A DNA stretch of 64,000 nucleotides. Source: Alicyclobacillus_A sp963788285 (GTDB taxonomy: Bacteria > Bacillota > Bacilli > Alicyclobacillales > Alicyclobacillaceae). The position numbers and the translations under genes were made by a program. The DNA is taken from NCBI GenBank assembly GCA_963788285.1, contig CAWBGB010000008.1, positions 248,001-312,000 on the forward strand. The letters run 5' to 3'. Each line of letters opens with the position of its first letter. Positions within the stretch are counted from its first letter, which is position 1. Below, piece after piece: positions 10,045 to 18,539 of the stretch. The notes below the pieces were generated by a model. The model saw only the letters and a program-made list of their open reading frames with translations, was not told the origin of the DNA and did not search any database.

Positions 10045-10050
10045 TACAAT
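10045..10050 (+). promoter_or_regulatory. Possible extended -10 for the M42 peptidase gene
   Basis: TGGTACAAT at 10042-10050 fits an extended -10 (TGn followed by TACAAT), 60 bases before the peptidase start. No good -35 is visible at the right distance, so this is a weak call. Confidence 0.35.
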
Positions 10051-10109
10051 GTACCCAGTTGTTGGTGGGTCTGGAGCAACCCACCGACGTGCTACAAGGA
10101 GGCTTTGCC

Positions 10110-11165
10110 ATGTCTGATCGAGCACTGGCGTACATCGAAGATCTGCTCGTACGGCTGCTTAACACACCGAGTCCGACAGGCGACACGGAGGCCGCCATCG
10201 CGTTGCTAGAGGCAGAGTGCCGAGCACTGCAGGTGGAAACGCGCCGCAACCGCAAGGGCGCCCTCATCATCCACGTGCCTGGTAAAGATACGTCGAGACA
10301 ACGATTCGTCACTGCGCACGTCGATACACTGGGCGGCATCGTCAAGGAAATTTTGTCGACGGGACGTTTGCGTCTAGCGAAAATCGGATCGTACGCGTGG
10401 AACACAGTAGAAGGGGAATACTGCCAGGTTCGGACCGGACAAGGCGACCTGGTGAGCGGTACCGTCATCCTGCACAACACCTCGGTGCACGTGAATCGAG
10501 AGGTCGCAACACTGGAGCGCAAAGACGACAACATCGAAGTGGTTCTTGATGCCAACGTCCGGTCGAAACAGGACACCGAGGCGCTCGGTATCGCGGTCGG
10601 AGACTTCGTGTATTGGGACCCGCGGGTACAAGTGACACCCACCGGCTACATCAAAAGTCGGCATCTGGATGACAAGGCGAGCGTTGCCGTGGTCTTCGCC
10701 GTGCTCCAATCGATTTTGCAATCGGGCAATCCCCTGCCGTACTCAATGAATATTCTGATTAGCAACAACGAAGAAATCGGATACGGGGGAAACTCCAACA
10801 TTCCGCCGGAAACGGTCGAATACCTGGCGGTTGACATGGGGGCTATCGGCGACGGTCTGTCCACCAACGAACACTGCGTGTCCATTTGTGCGAAGGATGG
10901 GTCTGGCCCGTACCACCTGGGGTTGCGCAGGCATTTGGTGTCACTCTGCCGTCGGCACAACATCCCGCACGCGGTGGACATTTACCCTTACTACAGCTCG
11001 GACGCCAGCGCCGCGATGTTGTCCGGGGCGGATATTGTACACGGTCTGATTGGCCCGGGTGTCGCAAATTCACACGCGTACGAACGCACGCACCGAGATG
11101 CACTGAAAGCCACGTACGATTTGCTGATGGCTTATCTGTACTCACCCCTGCAAGGGGAATCGTGA
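10110..11165 (+). CDS. M42-family metallopeptidase (aminopeptidase)
   Basis: A 351-residue M42 peptidase of the glutamyl/deblocking aminopeptidase type. Metal ligands and catalytic residues visible in order are HVD in TAHVDTLGG, the Asp of HLDDKAS, the Glu pair in NNEEIGYGG, the Asp in AVDMGA and the late His in GVANSHAYERTH. Such enzymes form large hollow cytoplasmic dodecamers that trim peptides. The start is ATG 10110 because CAAGGAGG lies just upstream; the frame is open back to 9900, overlapping the divergent dynamin gene, which is unlikely to be coding. Confidence 0.92.
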   Translation: MSDRALAYIEDLLVRLLNTPSPTGDTEAAIALLEAECRALQVETRRNRKGALIIHVPGKDTSRQRFVTAHVDTLGGIVKEILSTGRLRLAKIGSYAWNTVEGEYCQVRTGQGDLVSGTVILHNTSVHVNREVATLERKDDNIEVVLDANVRSKQDTEALGIAVGDFVYWDPRVQVTPTGYIKSRHLDDKASVAVVFAVLQSILQSGNPLPYSMNILISNNEEIGYGGNSNIPPETVEYLAVDMGAIGDGLSTNEHCVSICAKDGSGPYHLGLRRHLVSLCRRHNIPHAVDIYPYYSSDASAAMLSGADIVHGLIGPGVANSHAYERTHRDALKATYDLLMAYLYSPLQGES

Positions 11166-11312
11166 CCTGTCGACGAACGCACAGGCCATCTGAAAAATGA
11201 CAGCTTGCCGCGACCATTTCCGCAGGTGCCCTGTGCCATCGTCGCAGCCTCTCTGCCGTCGGCCACATACTGTATCCATACAGGAAATCATGGCCGAATG
11301 GAGGTGAGTCCA

Positions 11313-11651
11313 GTGCAGCTGAATACGGTGATTCGACTCGGTTCGCTCGCCTTCAACGTCGCACAGGACGAAAAGGTGCAGGAGCTGTTCACAATGATCC
11401 ACAACGGTGCCAAGCGCAGACGGATCATTGGGCCCATGCAACCACCTGTCGCACCGTACGCTCCTCAACCGCAGAGTATACCGGTGGCGAGTTCAGGAGG
11501 GTCACATCCCATCCCGTTTGCTCCGACGTCGAGCCCAATACCGAGTCCGCCTCCGCAGGCGGTTCCGAACCTAGGTAAATATCTGACGACGGACAACGCG
11601 AAGAAAGTCATGAGCTGGGCCGGACAAATCTCAAGCTTACTGACCAAGTGA
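11313..11651 (+). CDS. Small unknown protein with Pro-rich middle
   Basis: A 112-residue protein I do not recognise. It begins VQLNTVIRLGSLAFNVAQ from GTG 11313, which has GGAGGTGA at a good distance; an in-frame ATG at 11298 overlaps that site and is less likely. Residues 45-85 are rich in proline and serine, and the C-terminal part (NLGKYLTTDNAKKVMSWAG) looks helical. It lies between the M42 peptidase and the terpene cyclase on the same strand. No function can be assigned. Confidence 0.65.
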   Translation: MQLNTVIRLGSLAFNVAQDEKVQELFTMIHNGAKRRRIIGPMQPPVAPYAPQPQSIPVASSGGSHPIPFAPTSSPIPSPPPQAVPNLGKYLTTDNAKKVMSWAGQISSLLTK

Positions 11652-11728
11652 GGACAGATTTTTCAACCGTTTCGATGAATGCCACCCGACTCCGTGGTTG
11701 TATACTATAAAAACGGAAACGGGGAGGT

Positions 11729-12799
11729 ATGGTCGCCCTGCAAGCACTACATGCGCCAAAGACGGCAACGCAATTCCTATATCGGTGTTTCCGCCACATT
11801 CTGCCCATCGCTCGACAGGAGCTGGTCACCTGGACGGAACACGCGAAGCGGATTCCTGACGATATGTTGCGCACGCAAGCGCTGGCCAGTTTACAACACA
11901 AGCGATTTCACGCCGATGGCGGCAGCGTCTACGCTGCCGTTCGGCTTCAATATGCCAAGCCGCTAACACGACTGATTATTGCTCTTCAGACCATCAGCGA
12001 CTATCTGGACAACCTGTGCGACCGGTGCCATACATACGACGAAGCCGACTTCGTGCAACTTCATCACGCCATGCGCGACGCCGTGCGCCCCGAAGCGCCC
12101 CTCCGCGATTACTACGCGCTGCGCGGATCTCCGGATGACGGAGGGTATCTGACCACGCTGGTCAAGACCTGCCAAACGATTCTCTCCTCCCTCCCCGGTT
12201 ACGCCATGGTGCGTGATCATGTGGAGTGGCTTGTCGAACGGTATTGTGAGTTACAGGCCATTAAACACGTGGAACCAGCCTTACGAAAGGACAAGTTGGT
12301 AGGTTGGTGGGAACCCTATCGGCCCCAATTCCCGGACATCTATTGGTGGGAGTTTGCAGCCGCAACCGGTTCAACGCTAGGCATGTTCTCGCTGTTCCTC
12401 GCCGCCACCACACCGCTCACCAAAACAGAAGCGCGACAATTGTTTGACATCTACTTTCCGTGGGTCTGTGGACTGCACATCTTGCTGGACTATTTGATTG
12501 ACCTGGAGGAAGATAGGAGCGAAGGTGACTTTAACTTCGTGGCCTGCTATCCCAGTGCTGGCGACGTAGAAGCGCGGATTCGGTTGTTCGCCGAAACGAG
12601 CCATCACAAGACACGACTGGTAGGGGACGGCTTGCGCATCCACCAAGACGTGGTGCACGGGCTGCTCGGAATGTATCTATCCGATAACAAAGTGCGACAA
12701 CAGAAAGCAGTGCGCAACCACCGGCGACTGGTGTGGCAGTTTGGACCGACGGCGTGGATGTACTACGGGGCTTGTATGCTCTATCGGTTTGTGCGTTAA
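11729..12799 (+). CDS. ytpB: YtpB-like tetraprenyl-beta-curcumene synthase (DUF2600)
   Basis: A 356-residue protein with the features of the YtpB family: an N-terminal block QALASLQHKRFHADGGSVY, a WWEFAAATGSTLGMF block, and an Asp-rich LLDYLIDLEEDRSEGD motif expected to bind Mg-diphosphate. YtpB converts a C35 prenyl diphosphate into tetraprenyl-beta-curcumene, the precursor of sesquarterpenes found in spores and dormant cells of bacilli; in Alicyclobacillus the product is also a possible squalene-hopene cyclase substrate. The start is uncertain: ATG 11729 almost abuts GGGGAGG, and the CTG at 11738 would be better spaced. No prenyl transferase gene is adjacent. Confidence 0.85.
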   Translation: MVALQALHAPKTATQFLYRCFRHILPIARQELVTWTEHAKRIPDDMLRTQALASLQHKRFHADGGSVYAAVRLQYAKPLTRLIIALQTISDYLDNLCDRCHTYDEADFVQLHHAMRDAVRPEAPLRDYYALRGSPDDGGYLTTLVKTCQTILSSLPGYAMVRDHVEWLVERYCELQAIKHVEPALRKDKLVGWWEPYRPQFPDIYWWEFAAATGSTLGMFSLFLAATTPLTKTEARQLFDIYFPWVCGLHILLDYLIDLEEDRSEGDFNFVACYPSAGDVEARIRLFAETSHHKTRLVGDGLRIHQDVVHGLLGMYLSDNKVRQQKAVRNHRRLVWQFGPTAWMYYGACMLYRFVR

Positions 12800-12857
12800 A
12801 TTCAAGGTCGCTGCTATATATGTATCCTGCAGTAAAGACATAGAAAGGTATGTGTGT

Positions 12858-13280
12858 ATGCCAGCCGTGTTGATTCCTTTGATTGTGGTTCACGTGGGCG
12901 CTGTGCTTGCCAAATTAAGCGTCTTTTTTGTTGTGCCAAGATTGGACAGTGTGGAACGCGTCAAAGCGTTCATCCAGCGGTTCCGACCGGTGGAAAGAAC
13001 GGCCGACTGGATTCTATGGATCACCGGAGCCGGGCTTCTCGCGTTCACCAGCTGGCGCATGCTCATGCAGACTTGGATGCTCGTCTCCATCGGCCTGTAT
13101 ATCATTGTATTTCTCGCGGTCCGCTTCGCCCTGACCAAAGAACTGGAGAGAATCGCGAACTCGAAAAAACTCTACGCGCGCGAAGAGTTGAAAAAACTAC
13201 GGACAAACAATTGGTGCGTCGGAATCCTCTCCGTCGTACTGCTTGGGATTATCGCGTATCTGATGATGACCAAGCCCTGA
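12858..13280 (+). CDS. Four-helix integral membrane protein, family uncertain
   Basis: A 140-residue protein with about four membrane segments: residues 2-22, 50-68, 74-90 and 118-135. The pattern (VVHVGAVLAKLSVF, ERTADWILWITGAGLL) resembles small DUF2269/CopD-like membrane proteins, but I cannot assign it firmly. ATG 12858 is chosen because AGAAAGG lies nine bases upstream; the frame reaches back into ytpB. Its 3' end overlaps the convergent folB by 32 bases. Confidence 0.7.
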   Translation: MPAVLIPLIVVHVGAVLAKLSVFFVVPRLDSVERVKAFIQRFRPVERTADWILWITGAGLLAFTSWRMLMQTWMLVSIGLYIIVFLAVRFALTKELERIANSKKLYAREELKKLRTNNWCVGILSVVLLGIIAYLMMTKP

Positions 13281-13650
13281 CCGAACTTTCCTTTCGCCAC
13301 CGCTCCACTGTGACGGATACGGTGTCAAACGGTCCAGGAATTGGAGCGGATGGTTTCTCCAATTCCACCTTCACCCCTTCGAGTTTTGAATGGCGTTTGA
13401 GAAGTTCCGCCGCTATGGTGGCAGCCACCGTCTCAATCAAGTTTTTCGGGGCACCTTCCACAACGGCTTTCACTTCTCGGTACACGTCCGCGTAGTTCAC
13501 AGTATCCTCGACCGAATCGGATGCGGCGGCCGCCGAAGTGTCGAGGTAGAGAGTGAGGTGGACGACAAACCGCTGACCGAGCGTCTTTTCTTCCGCCATG
13601 ACGCCATGGTATCCATAGGTGACAATACCTCTCAACGTAATCTTGTCCAT
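13249..13650 (-). CDS. folB: Dihydroneopterin aldolase
   Basis: A 133-residue FolB. It has the family hallmarks TLRGIVTYGYHGVMAEEK at the N-terminus with the conserved Glu pair, the Asn-Tyr-Ala-Asp block (VEDTVNYADVY) and a late VELEKPSAPIPG segment with the conserved Lys-Pro. It splits dihydroneopterin triphosphate-derived dihydroneopterin into hydroxymethyl-dihydropterin for folate. ATG 13650 follows AGGAGG. It starts five bases after the glycosyltransferase stop, so the two are probably cotranscribed. folK and folP, usual partners, are not in this window; folE is at 26851. Confidence 0.92.
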   Translation of the reverse strand: MDKITLRGIVTYGYHGVMAEEKTLGQRFVVHLTLYLDTSAAAASDSVEDTVNYADVYREVKAVVEGAPKNLIETVAATIAAELLKRHSKLEGVKVELEKPSAPIPGPFDTVSVTVERWRKESSVRAWSSSDTR

Positions 13651-13655
13651 AACGG

Positions 13656-14594
13656 CTATACCTCCTGTTTCCCACGTGCCGCGAACTCGAACTCTATCGG
13701 TGAAAGATCCCCCCACCATGGTTCAGGATCCCCGTCCCATAGCAAGGTGGTGTCTGCGCGATACGGGTGTAACCGCCTATCTTCGGTCATGAGGTAGAAG
13801 TTGCTCGCAGGCAACTTCCCAAGTCCATGCTTCTGGCACAAAACTTCTAGTGCCGTATTCATATCCACCGGATTGGCAGACAAATTGGCACCGTCACCAT
13901 GAAGCGTGTACAGCGTATCGCAAACCGGCACGCGAACCAATGGGCCAACTGTCTTGCAGCGAAGAAAGAAATCCCAGTCCCAGTAATGAGAAACCTGTTT
14001 ATCGAAAGAACCCACCTCGGCATGCACAGATCTTCGATAGACAACGCTCGACGGCACAATCGGATTGTACTCGCAGAGCAACGATTCGACGCCTGACCAC
14101 GCAAAAGCTCGTCGATCCAAGACGAAGACGCTGTCCCCTTGACGCCGGAGAGACACAATCTCCGCGTCGCTGTAGGCGAGCACCGCGCCTGAACCAGCCC
14201 CTTGAAGAGCATCCACCAAGCGGTTCACGTGACCCGGCAGCCACCGGTCATCGTCGTCACAAATGGCGATGAATTCTCCCGTTGCCATCTCGAGCGCAGC
14301 GTTTCGAGCCTCCACTTGCCCGTAGTTTCGAATGAAATTGGTGTATCGAATCGTGACCCCTTCGAACGACCTCACTACATCGTCGACGGGACGTCCTCCG
14401 TCGTTGACCACGCAAATCTCCACATCCAAATTCGTTCCTTGCTGTAAGCGGACAGCCTTCATACATTGCGCAAGGTCACGGTGTCGCTCATACGTTGTAA
14501 TCAAAACGCTAACCTTTGACAGAAGAAATCCCCCCTTGACACTTCGCCGCAACTGTTTCTTTGTTCTGCCAAATCTGAATCCACTGGAATTCAT
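13656..14594 (-). CDS. Family 2 glycosyltransferase
   Basis: A GT-A fold transferase. Key motifs are KVSVLITTYERHRD at the nucleotide-binding start, VVNDGG, and CDDDDRWLPGH as the metal-binding acidic motif. It probably adds a sugar from a nucleotide donor to a surface glycan or lipid. The start is uncertain: ATG 14594 gives 312 residues but has no clear ribosome site, while a CTG at 14522 sits after AAGGGGGGA and would begin right at the domain. The longest frame (to 14687) would overlap the divergent osmC gene. There is no cell-wall cluster around it; the downstream neighbour is folB. Confidence 0.85.
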   Translation of the reverse strand: MNSSGFRFGRTKKQLRRSVKGGFLLSKVSVLITTYERHRDLAQCMKAVRLQQGTNLDVEICVVNDGGRPVDDVVRSFEGVTIRYTNFIRNYGQVEARNAALEMATGEFIAICDDDDRWLPGHVNRLVDALQGAGSGAVLAYSDAEIVSLRRQGDSVFVLDRRAFAWSGVESLLCEYNPIVPSSVVYRRSVHAEVGSFDKQVSHYWDWDFFLRCKTVGPLVRVPVCDTLYTLHGDGANLSANPVDMNTALEVLCQKHGLGKLPASNFYLMTEDRRLHPYRADTTLLWDGDPEPWWGDLSPIEFEFAARGKQEV

Positions 14595-14668
14595 AGAGAT
14601 GGCACGATACAATACATGATAACACGTGAACCAGTGAAAAACGTGGGAATGAAGGGGGGCCTGTCCAA

Positions 14669-15121
14669 ATGTCCGAAGTTCACACATACAAGGTCCGCGG
14701 CGCGTGGTCTGGCAATCGACAAGGTACCGGCACCATAGAAGGCGATGGACTGTCGTCCAAAATCAGCGTACCCAACAATCTCGGCGGCCCCGGCGTCGGC
14801 ACAAATCCGGAGGAACTCCTCCTCGGAGCTGCGTACGGGTGCTACCTCATGACGCTGGCCATCATCCTATCCAACCGCAAAGTGCCTTACACCAGATTAG
14901 AACTAGAATCCGAAGGCTTTGTGGTCGACGATGGGGGATTGCGGTTCGACCGAATTGAACACCGTCCGACCATTTACGTCGACCAACCTGTCGACCATGA
15001 AAAAATTTCGTTGTACGCCGAACAAGCGGAACACGCCTGCATGGTCTCCAGCGCGCTCCGTGGCAATGTGCAGGTGACAGTCCACCCGCAGGTGTTGGTG
15101 GAAACAGCGCGTGCCACATAA
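14669..15121 (+). CDS. OsmC-family peroxidase-like protein
   Basis: A 150-residue OsmC/Ohr-fold protein. The two reactive cysteines are Cys57 in AAYGCYLMTLA and the second in HACMVSSALRG, as in peroxidases that reduce organic hydroperoxides. GTNPEELLLGA is the characteristic segment before the first cysteine. It is closer to the OsmC/YhfA side than to classical Ohr, which I judge only from the motif spacing. ATG 14669 follows a G-rich stretch. It stands alone, divergent from the glycosyltransferase. Confidence 0.88.
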   Translation: MSEVHTYKVRGAWSGNRQGTGTIEGDGLSSKISVPNNLGGPGVGTNPEELLLGAAYGCYLMTLAIILSNRKVPYTRLELESEGFVVDDGGLRFDRIEHRPTIYVDQPVDHEKISLYAEQAEHACMVSSALRGNVQVTVHPQVLVETARAT

Positions 15122-15192
15122 CCTGCGTATGACACAGGCTCACCTGAACCGCGCCCTGTTCCAGGTGGGCCCATACTGTTTTGTACACTGCC

Positions 15193-16252
15193 TTAAGTCA
15201 AGCGCGCATGACAAGCGCCGTCTCTACATCTACGCGACACACGCTCGGCAATATACAGCAAAACAAAACCTCCTACGACGCGAAGTCCTGAAGAAATCAG
15301 CATCCCAGCGTTCATGCCAACCGAGTCAAGGAGCCACCCCCCACCTCCGGCGAAACAAAACCGACCACTGCAAGCGCGACATTGTAGTACGCAATGTACC
15401 CTGTACGGTCAGAATCCAGACACACTTCTAGTAGATAGTTGAACAACAGAAGTGTTGTACCGGCCACCGGAATCCCTGCAATCAAGTTCACCACGCACAA
15501 GTAGACCATGTTCGTGGAAAGAATGGTGAGAGCGGGAGGCCAGCGCCATGCCAAATGTCGCCCGGACAATGACCATTCCATTTCCAAACCGCTCAGCCAT
15601 GCGGCCCCACCATCGATAAGAAAGGGTCTGGCCTGTTTGACTGGCCACGTTGATCAAAGCAATCCACAGAGCTGGCGCGTGAGCCGTCTGAATTTGATAG
15701 ATATTGAATAGAGGCCACGACATCTGCCATGCAAAATTGAACCAAAGCAGCGCACCACAGACCCATAAGAAATCACGGTCACGCAAAATTTTACGCCACA
15801 GCGGGCCCACCAGGTTCAGCTTCTGCACACTTGGCACAATGACGGAGATGTGTTCCCCGCCTGAACGCGCTGGTTCAGCATCGCTAGGAAGGGGACCAAA
15901 GCCATCCACACGTAAAACGACCCGACACGGTGGTCACGGCGGCACACAAGACCTTTTTTCGGCTCAACTTGCTGACCACTGCAGCTGCCACCAACATCCC
16001 AAACAGATTGACCAGCGATGGCAGTGAATTCAGCAAGCCCATTTCGCTGTTGGTCGCATGCAACGCGTCGAGCAAGTACATCGCCACAAAGTTGTTGACA
16101 ATCGTCATGCTGACCGCTGCAAACCATCTATTCCAAATGCTCAGGCGCTCATTCTCCTGACCAAACCATGCCCGTAACACGCTGTCCTCTCCCCACGCTG
16201 TCACATTGACTCCATCCTGACAGTAGGTGCGTCTCCTGGCAACAGGGATCAT
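15193..16252 (-). pseudogene. Broken MFS transporter
   Basis: Membrane-transporter sequence continues through this stretch only if the frame is changed four times. The N-terminal part reads in one frame (NRWFAAVSMTIVNNFVAMYL, NSEMGLLNSLPSLVNLFGM), shifts near 15928, again near 15870, again near 15550, and finally in a G run near 15345, where WLLDSVGMNAGMLISSGLR resumes and ends at a TAA at 15193-15195. Each piece by itself has the helices of a major facilitator. With four lesions it is very probably dead; one or two of them could be sequence errors, since G runs are involved. Confidence 0.85.
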
Positions 16253-16254
16253 GG

Positions 16255-17136
16255 TCAGCCGGAGACGTCCGCCTCTTCATCGTCAGCTTGCATGATTCGC
16301 TCGAAAGCAGCCGACACTTCTGCACCGAATAACATGACAATACTGCCGACATAGATCCACAGTAGGAGGAGCATCACCGCCGTCAGCGTCCCGTAGATCA
16401 TCTGATAGCGGACGAGGTGATTCGCATACCAGACAAACAACTTCCGCCCTAAGTCGAGCAACAGCGTCGCCGCGAATGCACCCGGAACCACAAATGGCCA
16501 CGCAGCACGACGCGAAGGAAGGTAACGGTAGAAAATCAGAAAACTGATGAGCAAAGACGCGGGAAACAACACTTTTGACCAACCCTGCAACCAGGTGAAC
16601 CAGGTCCACCAAGCCGTCGGCTGAACGTGTTGCTCCAACCACGGGTACACGGTGGTGACCAGGGCAGAAAACAGCATAATAACGAGCAACACCATCACCA
16701 TGAAGAAGGAGATAATGCGTCGCGCAATAAACGAGCGTTGTTCGCGTTCCCAAATGACGTCCATCGCTTGCTGAACCGCCAGAAATCCGCTCATGGCGGA
16801 CCACGTCAGCGTCAATGCACTAAACAGTCCAATTTGCCGGCCGACGACCGCCAAATTGGAGATGTTTTGCTGTATGACTTTCTCCGCCTGCAGCGCCGGG
16901 AAAAAGGGGCCTATCAAATGCATCAACTCGCGCTGCACGTCCGCGTTCTGCACATCTAATTGCGGGACAATCGTCGACGCCGTGTAAATCACCAGCAGCA
17001 AGAACGGAAACAGGGAAAAGAACGCGTAAAACGTAATGACCGCCGCCAGTGACATAATGTCGTGCCGCACGATGGCAGCAATCAGACTCCAGACATATTG
17101 CCCAACAGCATGTGGCTTTGAACCCGGCCTCCACAT
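16255..17136 (-). CDS. YihY/BrkB-family membrane protein
   Basis: A 293-residue inner-membrane protein with about six hydrophobic segments and the family motifs ITFYAFFSLFPFLLLVIY near the N-terminus and a late FYRYLPSRRAAW and LIYVGS-like region. The family was once called ribonuclease BN by mistake; its role is not settled, with transport or export suggested. ATG 17136 is preceded by GGAGGTGA. The pseudouridine synthase gene ends 27 bases upstream on the same strand, so the two are probably one transcript; the MFS relic follows two bases downstream. Confidence 0.87.
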   Translation of the reverse strand: MWRPGSKPHAVGQYVWSLIAAIVRHDIMSLAAVITFYAFFSLFPFLLLVIYTASTIVPQLDVQNADVQRELMHLIGPFFPALQAEKVIQQNISNLAVVGRQIGLFSALTLTWSAMSGFLAVQQAMDVIWEREQRSFIARRIISFFMVMVLLVIMLFSALVTTVYPWLEQHVQPTAWWTWFTWLQGWSKVLFPASLLISFLIFYRYLPSRRAAWPFVVPGAFAATLLLDLGRKLFVWYANHLVRYQMIYGTLTAVMLLLLWIYVGSIVMLFGAEVSAAFERIMQADDEEADVSG

Positions 17137-17163
17137 TCCCGTCACCTCCCGCGTCGGCATCGT

Positions 17164-18180
17164 TCACGGCGCCTTCGGCCCTTCCAGTGAAACGACACCA
17201 CCACCCCCTCGTTGGATGAACTGCCCCAAACCAACGTCGGACAGCAGACGGGCAAAGTGTTCTGGCAACGGGGCGTACACCGTCACCTGCCGTCGATCGT
17301 ACGGGTGATAAAACGCCAGTTGTACTGCGTGCAGTGCGTATCCTTGATCCAAATCCACGGTTCCAACACCCGCCCCTCCGCCATACAAGACGTCCCCGAC
17401 CACTGGACATCCGATGGCGGACATGTGAACGCGAATCTGGTGGGTTCGCCCCGTTTCCAATCGGCACTGCACCAAGGAAACTTTGCCGTTGGCGATGCTG
17501 ACGGTGCCTAGCACTTCGTACACGGTGACCGCGTCTTTCCCTGTCTTGGAGACCCGATACCGCCCTGCCGTATGCCGATCCCGGCCGATGGGCAAGCGGA
17601 TGGATCCACGCGGTGATTTGGGTTGTCCCTGAACCACAGCCCAGTACGTGCGTTCCACGCGGCGCTCCGCCAGCAGCGCGTCCATTGCACGCGCGATATA
17701 ACCGTGTTTCGCATACAGAATGGCGCCCGTGGTATCCCTGTCCAACCTGTGCACGTGGCGAACCTTGCGACGCTGTCCTGTGCGCTCATAATGCGCGGCG
17801 ACGCGGTGGGCTAAGGTATCCGATTCTCCCGCGCCGGACGGATAAATAATGAGGCCGGCTGGTTTGTTCAGAATCAGTACGTGCTCATCCTCCCACAAAG
17901 GGACGATAGCACGGTTGCTGTCCGTGTGAGACGCGCTGATATGTATCCCGTCGTCGTCTTCCACATCACCTATCAGACGAATTTTGGTCGACCCATGGAT
18001 GACGTCGTCGGCCAACAGGCGTTGTTTCCCAGAAAGTACGCGTCCATCGGCGAACAGCCTCTTGACGTAGGCGCTGGGCAACATCAGTTGACGCTTCAGT
18101 CCTTCTTGCAGCACCTGACCGTTCCACTGCTTGTCAGTTGTGACGACGAGGCTGTTGCCGAGCACCTGTACTTGCAACAC
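17164..18180 (-). CDS. RluA-family RNA pseudouridine synthase
   Basis: A 338-residue enzyme with an N-terminal S4-like RNA-binding part (residues 1-75) and a pseudouridine synthase domain. The catalytic Asp is in HRLDRDTTGAI; VLILNKPAGLIIYP, GRTHQIRVHMSAIG and CPVVGD are the other family blocks. It isomerises uridines in rRNA or tRNA; the exact target cannot be told. The frame is open to 18639, but AGGAGG at 18190-18185 fixes the start at GTG 18180 or TTG 18177, so the extra 150 codons are noncoding and overlap the IS110 element. It is followed by the YihY gene. Confidence 0.9.
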   Translation of the reverse strand: MLQVQVLGNSLVVTTDKQWNGQVLQEGLKRQLMLPSAYVKRLFADGRVLSGKQRLLADDVIHGSTKIRLIGDVEDDDGIHISASHTDSNRAIVPLWEDEHVLILNKPAGLIIYPSGAGESDTLAHRVAAHYERTGQRRKVRHVHRLDRDTTGAILYAKHGYIARAMDALLAERRVERTYWAVVQGQPKSPRGSIRLPIGRDRHTAGRYRVSKTGKDAVTVYEVLGTVSIANGKVSLVQCRLETGRTHQIRVHMSAIGCPVVGDVLYGGGAGVGTVDLDQGYALHAVQLAFYHPYDRRQVTVYAPLPEHFARLLSDVGLGQFIQRGGGGVVSLEGPKAP

Positions 18181-18224
18181 ACATCCTCCTCGTATGTTTT
18201 GAATTAGATAGTTCTTAATTATGT

Positions 18225-18240
18225 CAACCCTATAGGGTTG
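18225..18240. repeat. Perfect 16-bp palindrome at the probable left edge of the IS110 element
   Basis: CAACCCTATAGGGTTG is perfectly self-complementary. It lies 45 bases upstream of the pseudouridine synthase start and about 300 bases before the transposase start. It may belong to the IS end or be an operator of the synthase gene. Confidence 0.6.
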
Positions 18241-18539
18241 AGCCTTTGGGGAATCCCGCGAGACAATGACCTTAAGAGTAGGGTCCGGGGCAGCTCTCTT
18301 TCCTCCAGTTGTCACCATGCAGGTGGGCTTCTTGTTAAGACTGTTCCCCCGACGTGAATCTGTGATTTTTGACTCGCAGGCTGTACCCCAGTCGTTCTCT
18401 CCTTGATGCCAGCAGCTCAAGGGCTGTACCCAGAAGCACTGGTGAGTTCTGATAGGCGAGGCTGAGAGATGGATTCGCGGCTCGGGGGATACCCCAAGGG
18501 CTTGACTCCCCACCCTGCCAACCAAGGAGGTGAAACAGC
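18241..18539 (+). ncRNA. Candidate IS110 bridge RNA region
   Basis: This 299-base noncoding stretch directly before the transposase is the place where IS110-group elements encode the bridge RNA that pairs with donor and target DNA (established for IS621). Structure visible here: a stem CCTTGA/TCAAGG (18401-18422) with a ten-base loop, a GGGG-ATA-CCCC hairpin near 18484-18495, and a repeated GGCTGTACCC at 18379-18388 and 18422-18431 flanking the first stem. The last bases hold the AAGGAGGTGA site of the transposase. Whether an RNA is made, and its loops, is inference. Confidence 0.45.
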
